Shown here: one piece after another, positions 8,563 through 17,413 of the stretch
Position numbering within the stretch: the stretch's first letter is position 1
Layout of the letters: each line of letters begins with the position of its first letter
Source of the DNA: DRPN01 sp964599235
Lineage (GTDB): Bacteria; Bacteroidota; Bacteroidia; Bacteroidales; VadinHA17
Direction: 5' to 3'
Assembly (NCBI GenBank): GCA_964599235.1
Contig: CAZRDX010000052.1
Span: 1 to 64,000 of the forward strand
DNA length: 64,000 nucleotides
Translations under genes and position numbers: made by a program
The notes under the pieces: generated by a model
Databases searched by the model: none
Seen by the model: the letters and a program-made list of their open reading frames with translations, nothing else
Told to the model about the DNA's origin: nothing

Positions 8563-9798
8563 ATGCTTATGGAGCGCTCTCCCCATACAACCGCACGACG
8601 TACCCTCCCTTTTCGGGGGTGGTGGCTCACCTGTCTGGTCCTTTTTCTGGCACGGCCCGCCGGCGGGCAGGTGCAGGGCCTCGTCACCGGCGATCTTTTC
8701 CCGCTGCAGCATGAGCATGTCCACAGCAGTACATTGGTGGAGCTGCCCGGTGGCGACCTGCTGTGTGCCTGGTTCGCCGGCAGCGGCGAACGCAAGGCCA
8801 ATGACGTACGCATCATGGGTTGCCGCAAAAAACCGGGCCAGCCATGGAGCCTGCCCTTCCTGATGGCCGACACCCCCGGACTGCCCGACTGCAATCCGGT
8901 GCTCTTTCTCGACCGCAAGAAAAAACTCTGGCTTTTCTGGATCGTCGTACGTGCCAACCGCTGGGAGGCATCCCTGCTGAAATACCGCACCTCCACCCAG
9001 TACGCAGGGAAAGGAGCTCCCCGCTGGGAGTGGCAGGACGAGGTGCTCCTGCAACCCGGCGACACCTTCGCCACCACCATACACGCCCGTTTCCGGTCGA
9101 TGGAGCTGCCCGAGTTGGCGTGGTCCGAGTACGCCCCGTCATACGAAGAGATGATCTACCGTGCGGCCCTCGACCCCGTGAAGCGCTCGATGGGGTGGAT
9201 GACACGCACCCTGCCGCTGCAGCTCCCCTCGGGACGCATCCTCCTGCCCCTCTACTCCGACGGTTACAATCTCTCGCTCATCGCCCGCAGCGACGACGAC
9301 GGCACCTCATGGCAGGCCTCGCTGCCCATCGTGGGACGGGGCAACGTGCAGCCCGCCCTGGTCAGGAAAAAGGACGGCACCCTCATGGCCTGGATGCGCG
9401 ACAACGGCGACGCCCCCGGCCGCATCATGACCAGCACCTCGCACGACGACGGTATCACCTGGACAGCCGCCCGCAAAAGCGACCTGCCCAACCCCGGCTC
9501 CAGCGTCGCCGTCATCGCCCTCCGCAACGGACACTGGGTGATGGTGTACAACGACACCGAAAAGGGACGCCACCGTCTGGCGGTGAGCCTCTCCACCGAC
9601 GAAGGAGAGAGCTGGCCCTTCACCCGTCACATAGAGAACGACCCCGGCGGAGAGGACAGCTACTCCTATCCCACCGTCATCCAGACACGGGACGGCATGA
9701 TCCATGTCTCCTACTCCTGCTCACGCGGCGTCTTCGGTGAGACCATCCGCCACGCCCTCTTCGACGAGTCGTGGATCCTCGGCGACGAACACCCCTGA
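8563..9798 (+). CDS. Secreted BNR-repeat sialidase-like protein (copy 2)
   Basis: 411 aa from the ATG at 8563, which follows the preceding stop by 7 bp and gives a signal peptide (residues about 1-34, ending in PAGGQ). An upstream in-frame extension into the preceding gene was not used. Like the copy at 6090 it has AWFAGSGERKANDVRI near the N-terminus, several Asp boxes (SDDDGTSW, SHDDGITW, STDEGESW) and the shared C-terminal YSYPTVIQTRDGMIHVSYS. Identity with the first copy is limited, so the two are old paralogs, likely with different linkage or substrate preference. No F/Y-R-I-P motif is visible, so classical GH33 sialidase activity is uncertain. Predicted periplasmic or extracellular. Confidence 0.8.
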   Translation: MLMERSPHTTARRTLPFRGWWLTCLVLFLARPAGGQVQGLVTGDLFPLQHEHVHSSTLVELPGGDLLCAWFAGSGERKANDVRIMGCRKKPGQPWSLPFLMADTPGLPDCNPVLFLDRKKKLWLFWIVVRANRWEASLLKYRTSTQYAGKGAPRWEWQDEVLLQPGDTFATTIHARFRSMELPELAWSEYAPSYEEMIYRAALDPVKRSMGWMTRTLPLQLPSGRILLPLYSDGYNLSLIARSDDDGTSWQASLPIVGRGNVQPALVRKKDGTLMAWMRDNGDAPGRIMTSTSHDDGITWTAARKSDLPNPGSSVAVIALRNGHWVMVYNDTEKGRHRLAVSLSTDEGESWPFTRHIENDPGGEDSYSYPTVIQTRDGMIHVSYSCSRGVFGETIRHALFDESWILGDEHP

Positions 9799-9811
9799 TC
9801 ACGCAGCGACG

Positions 9812-12754
9812 ATGAGACATCTCCTCCACATACCGTCCTTCCGGCTGCTGCTGCTACTGCCGCTGCTCTTCACCATGTGCGGTCATGGGGAGGATCCCGT
9901 GCAGGAGGTGGATCCGTTCATCGGCACGGGGGGTGAGGGACATCTCTGGCCGGGGGCTGCTCTTCCTTTCGGGATGGTACAGGTAAGCCCCGACACCCGT
10001 ACCCACGGTCATGCCGCCTGCGGCGGCTACTACCACCCCGACACCCTCATCCTGGGGTTCTCACATACCCATCTGCCAGGGGTGGGAGAGCCGGAATACC
10101 GCGATCTTCTGCTGATGCCGGTGACCGGCACACCGTGGCTCGCCACCTTTGGGGAAGGTAGGCCGCTCACCGGCTATTCCAGTCGCTACCGTCATACGGA
10201 CGAGGAGGCCGTTCCGGGCTATTACCGCGTCTTCCTCGACGACCCCGGCATCACGGCCGAGGTGACGGCCACCGCTCGCTGTGCTCTGCACCGTTACACC
10301 TTCCCTGCCTCCGACAGCAGCGGGGTGATCATCGATCTCACCTATCCCGGAGGCGCCGAGGCACTCATGCTGCGACGCCACGGCGACTGCGAGCTGGCAG
10401 GCTACCGCCGCTCCCACGGCTGGGCCTGGGACGAACATCTTTATTTCGTGATCCGCTTCAGCAAACCCTTCACCGCCTTTCTCCCTGTTGTCAACGATAC
10501 CCTGTGCCGCAACCGCGACAGCATCGCGGGGAAGAACATCCGGGCCCTCGTGACTTTTCCTACCAAGAAAAACGAACAGGTGCTCATCAAGGCAGGGCTC
10601 TCGGCCGTGAGCATCGACGGAGCAAGGAAGAACCTGGAGGCGGAGCTGAACACGTGGGATTTCCCGAAGGTACGACAAGCAGCCCGCTGCGCCTGGCAAC
10701 GGGAGCTGCAACGCATCACCGTGGAAGGCGGCACACCCCGTGAACGGACCCTCTTCTATACCGCGATGTACCATGCCTTTCTGGCCCCGTACCTCTACAT
10801 GGACGTCGACAGCCTCTACCGGGGTGTCGACCACCGCATCCACCGGGCCCGCGGCTTCACCAATTACACTGTCTTTTCACTGTGGGACACCTACCGTGCG
10901 CTCCATCCCCTCTTCACGCTGGTGCAGCCCCGACGTACGAACATCTTCATCCGCTCCCTCCTGGCCAAGTACGACGACGGAGGCCGTCTGCCCATGTGGC
11001 CGCTGGCAGGCAACTACACCGACGACATGATCGGCTACCATGCCGTGGCCGTCATTGCCGACGCCTGGATGAAAGGCCTCCGCGGTTACGACCCCGAAAA
11101 AGCCTGGCGGGCCATGAGTGAGGTGGCCAGGCTCGACAGACTGGGACTGCGCTACTACCGCGAGCGGGGGTACGTGCCCGACGACCGGCAGGGCGAGTCG
11201 GTGTCGAAGACACTGGAATATGCTTACGACGACTGGTGCATCGCCCGCATGGCCGCCGCCCTGGGCCACGGCGACAGCCTCATCTTCTACCAGCGGGCCC
11301 TATCCTACCGCAATGTCTTCGACACCGTCACCCTTTTCATGCGTCCGCGCCGCTGGGACCGGAGCTGGTTCTCCCCCTTCGATCCGCTCTCCGGCCATGG
11401 TTTCACTGAAGGAAATGGCTACCAGTACCTTTATGTGCCCCACGACATGGAACATCTCATTGCGTTGATGGGGGGCGACTCCCTCTTCTGTGCATGGCTC
11501 GACACTCTTTTCACCCGTGAGGGCGGACACCGGGGCAAGGCCTGGATCGGGCAGTACAACCAGGGCAACGAGCCGAGCCACCATCTGGCATACCTGTACA
11601 GTTTCGCCGGCCGGCCGTGGAAGACCCAAGAGCGGGTGCACCGCATCATGGAGCAGTGCTACACCGACCGTCCGGACGGTATCAGCGGCAACGACGATGC
11701 GGGACAGATGTCGGCCTGGTACATCTTCTCCGCCCTGGGATTCTATCCCGTCCTGCCGGGTGCACCCTGGTACGTCCTGGGCACGCCGCTGTTCCCGCTG
11801 GTCACCCTGCACCTGTCCGGAGGTCGCACTTTCACCATCGAGACGAGAGGCGGCGGAGAAGGCCGTTGTTTCATCCGGGCTGCCGAGCTGAACGGCCATC
11901 CTTTCCGCCGCACCTATCTCACCCATCAAGAGATCATCCGGGGAGGCCGGCTGGTGCTCCATATGGACAGCCTGGCACACCCGGCCGCCCTGACGGAACG
12001 CCCTCCCTCCACCGGCATCCCACCACTGACACGGCGCCCCTGGCTGAAAGAGGGAAAACGCCTTTTCCTGGACAGCACGCTTATGATCCTTGCCTGTGAC
12101 CATGCGGATGCGGTGATCCGTTACACGCTCGACGGTACCCTCCCCGGGCCGGACGCAGCCCGTTATACGGGTCCTTTCGTCGTGGACAGCAGCGTCATCC
12201 TGACCATGACGGCCCGGGCACCGGGGATGCTTCCCTCGGCACCCGTCACCATCCGGCTGGAAAAGGCCCGTCCCCTGCCCGCCTCCTCCACCGCATCCCT
12301 GGCACCGGGCCTGCACTACAGCTATTACGAACGTTTCTTCGTCACCACCGGCGATCTGCTCCTGATCCCCCCTCTCACCTCCGGCATCACCCCCCGGGTG
12401 GATCTCTCCGTATCGCCACGCACCACCTACTTCGGCCTGCGCTTCACCGGTTACCTCCGGGTACCTGCCACCGGCATCTATACCTTCTTCCTCGCCTCTA
12501 ACGACGGCAGCACCCTTTATCTCGACGACCGGAGGGTGGTGGAGAACGACGGCAACCACCCCCTGGTGGAAGAGTGGGGCAGCATCGCCCTGGAAAAAGG
12601 CATGCACAAGATGGAGGTACGGTACTTCCAGTGCGGCGGCAGCCGTGACCTCAGGCTCTCCTGGCAGGGACCGGACCTCCGCAAACAAGAGATCCCTGCA
12701 CCACATCTTTTTCACGAAAAAAAATGGAAAGAAAGCACTCAACCAGAAAAATAG
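9812..12754 (+). CDS. GH92 alpha-mannosidase with chitobiase-C and PA14 tail (copy 1)
   Basis: 980 aa from ATG 9812, 13 bp after the previous stop. The N-terminus (RHLLHIPSFRLLLLLPLLFTMC) is a lipoprotein signal, so the enzyme is membrane-tethered in the periplasm or at the surface. GH92 hallmarks are FIGTGGEGHLWPGAALPFGM near the N-terminus and GNDDAGQMSAWY (Asn627-), which holds the aspartates that activate water in this calcium-dependent inverting family. EGNGYQYLYVPHD supplies the likely general-acid region. GH92 removes non-reducing alpha-mannose. After the catalytic part come a chitobiase C-terminal-like domain (about 12040-12280, AVIRYTLDGTLP) and a PA14 domain (about 12290-12715), a probable carbohydrate-binding tail also found on the enzymes at 21087 and 39384. 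Confidence 0.92.
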   Translation: MRHLLHIPSFRLLLLLPLLFTMCGHGEDPVQEVDPFIGTGGEGHLWPGAALPFGMVQVSPDTRTHGHAACGGYYHPDTLILGFSHTHLPGVGEPEYRDLLLMPVTGTPWLATFGEGRPLTGYSSRYRHTDEEAVPGYYRVFLDDPGITAEVTATARCALHRYTFPASDSSGVIIDLTYPGGAEALMLRRHGDCELAGYRRSHGWAWDEHLYFVIRFSKPFTAFLPVVNDTLCRNRDSIAGKNIRALVTFPTKKNEQVLIKAGLSAVSIDGARKNLEAELNTWDFPKVRQAARCAWQRELQRITVEGGTPRERTLFYTAMYHAFLAPYLYMDVDSLYRGVDHRIHRARGFTNYTVFSLWDTYRALHPLFTLVQPRRTNIFIRSLLAKYDDGGRLPMWPLAGNYTDDMIGYHAVAVIADAWMKGLRGYDPEKAWRAMSEVARLDRLGLRYYRERGYVPDDRQGESVSKTLEYAYDDWCIARMAAALGHGDSLIFYQRALSYRNVFDTVTLFMRPRRWDRSWFSPFDPLSGHGFTEGNGYQYLYVPHDMEHLIALMGGDSLFCAWLDTLFTREGGHRGKAWIGQYNQGNEPSHHLAYLYSFAGRPWKTQERVHRIMEQCYTDRPDGISGNDDAGQMSAWYIFSALGFYPVLPGAPWYVLGTPLFPLVTLHLSGGRTFTIETRGGGEGRCFIRAAELNGHPFRRTYLTHQEIIRGGRLVLHMDSLAHPAALTERPPSTGIPPLTRRPWLKEGKRLFLDSTLMILACDHADAVIRYTLDGTLPGPDAARYTGPFVVDSSVILTMTARAPGMLPSAPVTIRLEKARPLPASSTASLAPGLHYSYYERFFVTTGDLLLIPPLTSGITPRVDLSVSPRTTYFGLRFTGYLRVPATGIYTFFLASNDGSTLYLDDRRVVENDGNHPLVEEWGSIALEKGMHKMEVRYFQCGGSRDLRLSWQGPDLRKQEIPAPHLFHEKKWKESTQPEK

Positions 12755-12805
12755 GTATTTAAATACCTATTTAAATGCCTATTAAAATACCTATTTAAAT
12801 AGGTA
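12751..12805. repeat. Four-copy 12-bp AT-rich tandem repeat with two palindromes
   Basis: Four imperfect 12-nt units begin at 12754, 12766, 12778 and 12790 (GGTATTTAAATA, CCTATTTAAATG, CCTATTAAAATA, CCTATTTAAATA). The array contains a perfect 20-bp palindrome (12751-12770) and a perfect 18-bp palindrome (12788-12805). It starts in the stop codon of the GH92 gene and ends 8 bp before the ATG at 12814. It is the most AT-rich patch in this part of the locus. It could be a transcriptional or translational control element within the operon. Confidence 0.85.
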
Positions 12806-12813
12806 GATAGCAT

Positions 12814-14133
12814 ATGAAAGAAAGACACGGTAAGCGGAACAGAACGAGATCTCCGGAAGGGCATCCCGCGACAGCGTCACGCAGGAGCGGAAAGGAGAAC
12901 ACAGGCACGGTCCTGACATCATGTGTGTTCATCTTCTTTCTGCTGTTTTCCGTCGGGTGCCGCACCGACGGAGAGGCGGGGGGCGGCCGTTCCATTGGCT
13001 GGGACGACGACGGCATGCTGGTGATCGACGGGCGTCGCATTTTCCTCCTCGGCAGTTACCATCTTCCGGCAGGTGAGGCACCTTTTGCGCAGCTGGAGCG
13101 GGAGGGGTACAACTATGTGAAGGTTCCGCCGGTGAGGGCGCTCCTCGACAAGGCCGCTGCACACCACTTGCGTACATGGGTGGTCACCGGTTCGCTGCAC
13201 GGGGGCACGGCTGCCGCCGACAGCAGCCGCATCGTCGCCCTCCTCGACACGCTGGCCTCCCATCCGGCTCTTCTGTGCTGGGAAACGGAAGATGAGCCGG
13301 CCTTCACCTGGAGGGCTGACACGCCACGCATCGCCCCCGAACCCCTCATCCGCACCTACCGTCTCCTGAAACGAATCGACCCCCTTCATCCCGTCTACAC
13401 CAACCATGCCCCCCTCAATCTGGTCACCACCCTCCGCCTCTACAACCCTGCCACCGACATCGTCGCCTGCGATATCTACCCCATCCTGCCCCGCGGTATA
13501 CGGCCCCAGTATGCGCTCAACGACGACGGCCGTCACGGCGATCTCCTCAACTGCTACCCAAGTCAGGTTGGAGAGTATGTCGATAAGATGAAACGCGTGG
13601 GCGAAGGGAAAAAACCGGTGTTCATGGTTCTGCAGGCCTTTGCCTGGGAGATGTTGCGACCTCCGGCCGACCGTGACACCTCCATGGTGCTCTATCCCAC
13701 CTACCGCCAGTCGCGCTATATGGCCTGGGATGCCATCGTCCACGGCGCCAACGGGATCTTGTACTGGGGCAGGGCCTACACCCCACCCGGCACCCCCTTC
13801 CTGTCCGACCTGGCACGGGTGACCCGCGAGCTGGCCTCCCTGCAAGCCATCCTCACCGAACGTGACGAAGAGATCAACTTCCACATCACCTACCACGAGA
13901 CCGGTCACTCCGTCGACGCCGGAGTGGAAATGATCCTTAAAAAACACGGGAAACTTTACTATCTTATCACTGTGAACTCCGACAAGAACCCCCTCAGGGT
14001 GACCCTGAACGGCATGGAAGAATTCCGCCGGGCCAGGGTACTGACAGAGAACAGATCGCTCACCATCCGGGATGGTGCGCTCACAGACACTTACAAACCT
14101 TTTGATGTGCACATCTATGAACTGGAAAAATGA
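12814..14133 (+). CDS. Lipoprotein with a clan-A-like glycoside hydrolase TIM barrel
   Basis: 439 aa. A long basic leader precedes a hydrophobic stretch ending in FSVGC, a lipoprotein signal with the modified Cys near residue 49. The mature part opens with DDDGMLVIDGRRIFLLGSYH, as in GH2/GH5-like barrels whose first strand carries a substrate-facing loop. It contains WETEDEPAF (about residue 155), where the Glu of DEP fits the acid/base position of clan GH-A enzymes. The strand that should carry the nucleophile is less clear: KPVFMVLQAFAWE is the best candidate, with Gln at the expected site and a Glu five residues on. Family not recognised and substrate unknown. The promoter-proximal repeat array lies immediately upstream. 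Confidence 0.7.
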   Translation: MKERHGKRNRTRSPEGHPATASRRSGKENTGTVLTSCVFIFFLLFSVGCRTDGEAGGGRSIGWDDDGMLVIDGRRIFLLGSYHLPAGEAPFAQLEREGYNYVKVPPVRALLDKAAAHHLRTWVVTGSLHGGTAAADSSRIVALLDTLASHPALLCWETEDEPAFTWRADTPRIAPEPLIRTYRLLKRIDPLHPVYTNHAPLNLVTTLRLYNPATDIVACDIYPILPRGIRPQYALNDDGRHGDLLNCYPSQVGEYVDKMKRVGEGKKPVFMVLQAFAWEMLRPPADRDTSMVLYPTYRQSRYMAWDAIVHGANGILYWGRAYTPPGTPFLSDLARVTRELASLQAILTERDEEINFHITYHETGHSVDAGVEMILKKHGKLYYLITVNSDKNPLRVTLNGMEEFRRARVLTENRSLTIRDGALTDTYKPFDVHIYELEK

Positions 14134-14140
14134 AAGAACG

Positions 14141-15022
14141 ATGCCGAGGATCTTCTCCTTTTTTCGCCGTCCTTTTCGGCTGATGCTGGCATGTTGGCTG
14201 CTAGGTACCCTTTTCGCCTGTTCGCGCCGTGATGCTGAGGTGACCGATTATCCTCTGGAGCGGGTATTGCAGCTTTTCCATGATGAACGGGCGCCGCAGG
14301 TGCTGGTGACGGCACACCGGGCGCGTCACACCCGCTACCCCGAAAATTCCCTGGCAGCCATTCGCGATGCCATTGCCGGGGGTGCCGACATCGTCGAGGT
14401 GGATGTACGTACCACCCGCGACGGACGCATGATCCTGATGCACGACAGTGACATCGACCGCACCACCGACGGCCGGGGCAAGGTCAAGGATCTCACCTGG
14501 AAAGAACTGCAGCAATACCATCTGCAAGGAGGCGGCGACACCTGCCGCATCCCTCTCCTCGAAGAGGCCCTGCTGACAGCCCGCGGCCGGATCATGGTCG
14601 ACCTCGACATGAAAGGCGTACATGTCCTCCCCCTGGTCCGAATGGTACAGCATACCGGCACCGCCCGCCAGGTGATCTTCTTCGATGCCGACACGGCTGT
14701 CCTCGACAGTGTGCTGCTGGTCGACAGTACGCTGATGATCATGCCGCGTGCCCATGACACCGCCGAGCTGCGGAGGCTCCTCATCCGCTACGACGCCCCC
14801 GTCGTCCATATCGACGACAGCTTTTTCACTCCCGAGGTCGTCCGGGCCATCCGTGACGACGGCGCCCGGGTATGGATCAACGCCCTGGGCAAACCCGACC
14901 TCATGGCCGCTGCCGGCATCTGGAAAGGTTATAAGGAACTGACCGGCGGCGGCGCGGGCATCCTCCAGACCGACCGGCCCGTGAGACTAAACATATACCT
15001 GACAAAGCAAGGATTACGATAA
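14141..15022 (+). CDS. Glycerophosphodiester phosphodiesterase lipoprotein
   Basis: 293 aa from ATG 14141, 7 bp after the preceding stop. The leader ends in GTLFAC, a lipoprotein signal. The GDPD TIM-barrel signatures are intact: TAHRARH with the catalytic His (residue 59), the PENSLAAI turn, GADIVEVDVRTTRDG with the metal-binding Glu and Asp, and MHDSDIDRTTDGRG with the second catalytic His. The family hydrolyses glycerophosphodiesters to glycerol-3-phosphate and an alcohol. Placed between mannosidase and phosphatase genes, it may instead remove phosphodiester-linked groups from a glycan or release phosphate sources. It is predicted to act in the periplasm. Confidence 0.9.
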   Translation: MPRIFSFFRRPFRLMLACWLLGTLFACSRRDAEVTDYPLERVLQLFHDERAPQVLVTAHRARHTRYPENSLAAIRDAIAGGADIVEVDVRTTRDGRMILMHDSDIDRTTDGRGKVKDLTWKELQQYHLQGGGDTCRIPLLEEALLTARGRIMVDLDMKGVHVLPLVRMVQHTGTARQVIFFDADTAVLDSVLLVDSTLMIMPRAHDTAELRRLLIRYDAPVVHIDDSFFTPEVVRAIRDDGARVWINALGKPDLMAAAGIWKGYKELTGGGAGILQTDRPVRLNIYLTKQGLR

Positions 15023-15034
15023 AACCGTTCAGAC

Positions 15035-17395
15035 ATGAAAAAGAGAACCATCCAGTCCAGGCCATGCGGAGGATCTCTCGGCAGACTCTTACCGGGAGTC
15101 GTAATGTTCTTCCTGTTCTCTTCACTTCTCCCGGCTGCCGGTGACGGCGAGGGCACGATCGTCCAGCCCGTCGACCCCCAGCCGGTGATGGAGGTACGCA
15201 CCTGGCAGATGCATGTCGGCGACCTCCCGCTAGAGCAGGTGTTCGGCTCATACGACCGCACACAATGGCAGCGGCGTCCCCTGGGCATACGCTGGTGGAA
15301 CAAATACCAGGTACGCTGGTTCCGGCAGCGCATCACCGTACCGCCCGAGATGGACGGCCGCGACATCATCCTGCATGCTGCCACCTCGGCACGGGGGTTG
15401 CAGGCCTATATCGACGGCCGCCCCGTCATCCGCACCAACGGCTCCAAAGCCCGGGGGGTGGTGATGCGCCGCGCCGCCGCCGGCACCACCTTCACCCTGG
15501 CCATACGCGTACAGAACGACGACTACAGCTGCCGTCTTTACCAGGCCGACCTGGTGGGCATGCCGGCTGGCTATGCCGACTTCCTCGAGACGCTCCGGGC
15601 ATGGCACCGCTTGAACCCCGGCGAGGGGCTGGCGATCCGCCGGTGGCGGTGGAAGAAGAACGCCTCTGCCCGGGCCTCCTCACCCGGTTACGACGACAGC
15701 CGTTGGGACACCCTCGCCGCGGGTGAGTCGTGGCAGGGAGAGGAGGAACATGCCTGGTACCGCACCCGCATCACCCTCCCCGACAGCATCGACGGCTTCG
15801 CCGTCGAGGGAAAGGTGTGGCTCACAGCCAACGGCAACGACCAATGCGAGATATGGATCGACGGCCGTCACGTGGCCGGCCCCCGCGGGGAATGCCGCAC
15901 CCTCCTCACTCCCGACGGCAAGCCGGGAAAAACGTTCTTTCTCGCCATACGCGTGCAGAACAGCCGCGGCAGCGGCGCCCTCCGCTATGCCCGCCTCATC
16001 ACCCAGCAGGAGATCGAGATGAAAGCCTCCCTGCAGCAGCTGCTCCACCGCCTCGACCGTGTCGACAGGTACTTCCGCATGAGCGTCATCCCCCGCAGCG
16101 ACCAGATCAAAGATCTCACCGCCCTGCTGCAAAAATACGTCCGGCCCTTCTCCCCTCCGGAGGAACGACTGGAAGAACTCAGGATGCTGCTCAGCCAGAA
16201 GGAAAAGCTTTATGCCCGCACTCCCGTCTTTGTCGTCCCCCCCTATCTGCAGGATGCCGAGGACGACGGTATCACCATCATGTGGGAGACAGCCTATCCC
16301 TCCTATGGCAAGGTGATCTACGGCAGGGGACAAAGCCTGGATGATACGCTGGTGGAGCTGCCCGAACCTGCCACGCTTCATGAGGTGACCCTCCCCGGAC
16401 TGAAGAAGAACACGCAATACACCTACCGGGTGGTCGCAGGCAGCCTGGCCAGCCCCCTCCATACCTTCCATACCAAAAAAGAGCGCAACGACCCCCTCAA
16501 GTTCATCGTCTACGGCGACAGCCGCACCCTCTCCAAAGTACACGAACATCTCATCCAACTGATGGTGCCGGAAAAACCGGACTTCATCGCCAACGTGGGC
16601 GACGTGGTGAGCCGCGGCTCCCGTCTCGACGAATGGATCGACGAACACTTTTACCCTATCCGTCACATCAGCGGTGACGTACCCATCTACATCTCCATTG
16701 GCAACCACGAATACGGCGGCTTCGAGGGGGGAGTCCCCCCCTTCGAACAGCGCGTGCACAACCCTGTCAACACCACCGGCAGCACCGAGTACTACTACTC
16801 GTTCGATTACGGCAACGCCCACTTCATCTTTCTCGACCCCAACGAATATGAGTTTCCCCACGGCGACGGCATCCTGCCGGGAAGCCAGCAGTACAAATGG
16901 TTTGTCAGCGACCTGAAGAAGGCCAAGGAGAAAAGCGAGTGGATCTTCGTCTTCATGCACCAGCCCCCTTATTCGGAATGCTGGTCGGGCGGTTACTACG
17001 ACGGCGAGCCTCCGCTGCGGCGTTACATCGTCCCCCTCATCGAGGAGGCGGGTGTCGACATCGTTTTCTCCGGCCATACGCACGACTATGAGCGGGGTCT
17101 CCCGCACCCGCCCTACGACCCCGCAACAGGACAGGGCAACAATGCCGTCTACATCATCACCGGCGGCGGCGGGGCCAGTCTCGACAACCACAAATACCGC
17201 GACTGGCCCCAGATCGACCTGCCCGACCACCCCGCCGACCCCGACAGCAACGAATACGACGGAGGAAAATATTACGAGTTCCATTACATCGTCGTCGAGA
17301 TCAACGGAAAACATCTTTCATTCAAAGCTATCAGAATGAGAGGCGACGGCACCTACGGCGGAGTGCTCGACCAGTTCGAACTGCAACACAAATAG
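15035..17395 (+). CDS. Secreted purple-acid-phosphatase-like metallophosphoesterase with jelly-roll domains
   Basis: 786 aa with a signal peptide (about 1-37). Residues about 45-310 hold two galactose-binding-like beta-sandwich modules, visible as the repeated pattern WYRTRITLP...GKVWLTANGNDQCEIWIDG. A fibronectin-III-like segment (about 400-480) precedes the calcineurin-type phosphoesterase domain. Metal-ligand motifs are YGDSRT (about 494), NVGDVVSRGS, SIGNHEYGG (about 554), FMHQPPY and SGHTHDYERG (about 679), the last typical of purple acid phosphatases. A dinuclear metallophosphatase acting on phosphomonoesters is expected. The N-terminal sandwiches suggest binding to a glycan. It follows the phosphodiesterase gene by 12 bp, so a stepwise diester then monoester removal is plausible. 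Confidence 0.87.
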   Translation: MKKRTIQSRPCGGSLGRLLPGVVMFFLFSSLLPAAGDGEGTIVQPVDPQPVMEVRTWQMHVGDLPLEQVFGSYDRTQWQRRPLGIRWWNKYQVRWFRQRITVPPEMDGRDIILHAATSARGLQAYIDGRPVIRTNGSKARGVVMRRAAAGTTFTLAIRVQNDDYSCRLYQADLVGMPAGYADFLETLRAWHRLNPGEGLAIRRWRWKKNASARASSPGYDDSRWDTLAAGESWQGEEEHAWYRTRITLPDSIDGFAVEGKVWLTANGNDQCEIWIDGRHVAGPRGECRTLLTPDGKPGKTFFLAIRVQNSRGSGALRYARLITQQEIEMKASLQQLLHRLDRVDRYFRMSVIPRSDQIKDLTALLQKYVRPFSPPEERLEELRMLLSQKEKLYARTPVFVVPPYLQDAEDDGITIMWETAYPSYGKVIYGRGQSLDDTLVELPEPATLHEVTLPGLKKNTQYTYRVVAGSLASPLHTFHTKKERNDPLKFIVYGDSRTLSKVHEHLIQLMVPEKPDFIANVGDVVSRGSRLDEWIDEHFYPIRHISGDVPIYISIGNHEYGGFEGGVPPFEQRVHNPVNTTGSTEYYYSFDYGNAHFIFLDPNEYEFPHGDGILPGSQQYKWFVSDLKKAKEKSEWIFVFMHQPPYSECWSGGYYDGEPPLRRYIVPLIEEAGVDIVFSGHTHDYERGLPHPPYDPATGQGNNAVYIITGGGGASLDNHKYRDWPQIDLPDHPADPDSNEYDGGKYYEFHYIVVEINGKHLSFKAIRMRGDGTYGGVLDQFELQHK

Positions 17396-17413
17396 AACCA
17401 AACAGAACGATCC

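Noticed and set aside
6090..9798. Calling both BNR proteins true sialidases (GH33, nanH)
   Set aside because: Asp boxes are present but the F/Y-R-I-P arginine motif of GH33 is not visible, so only sialidase-like is supported.
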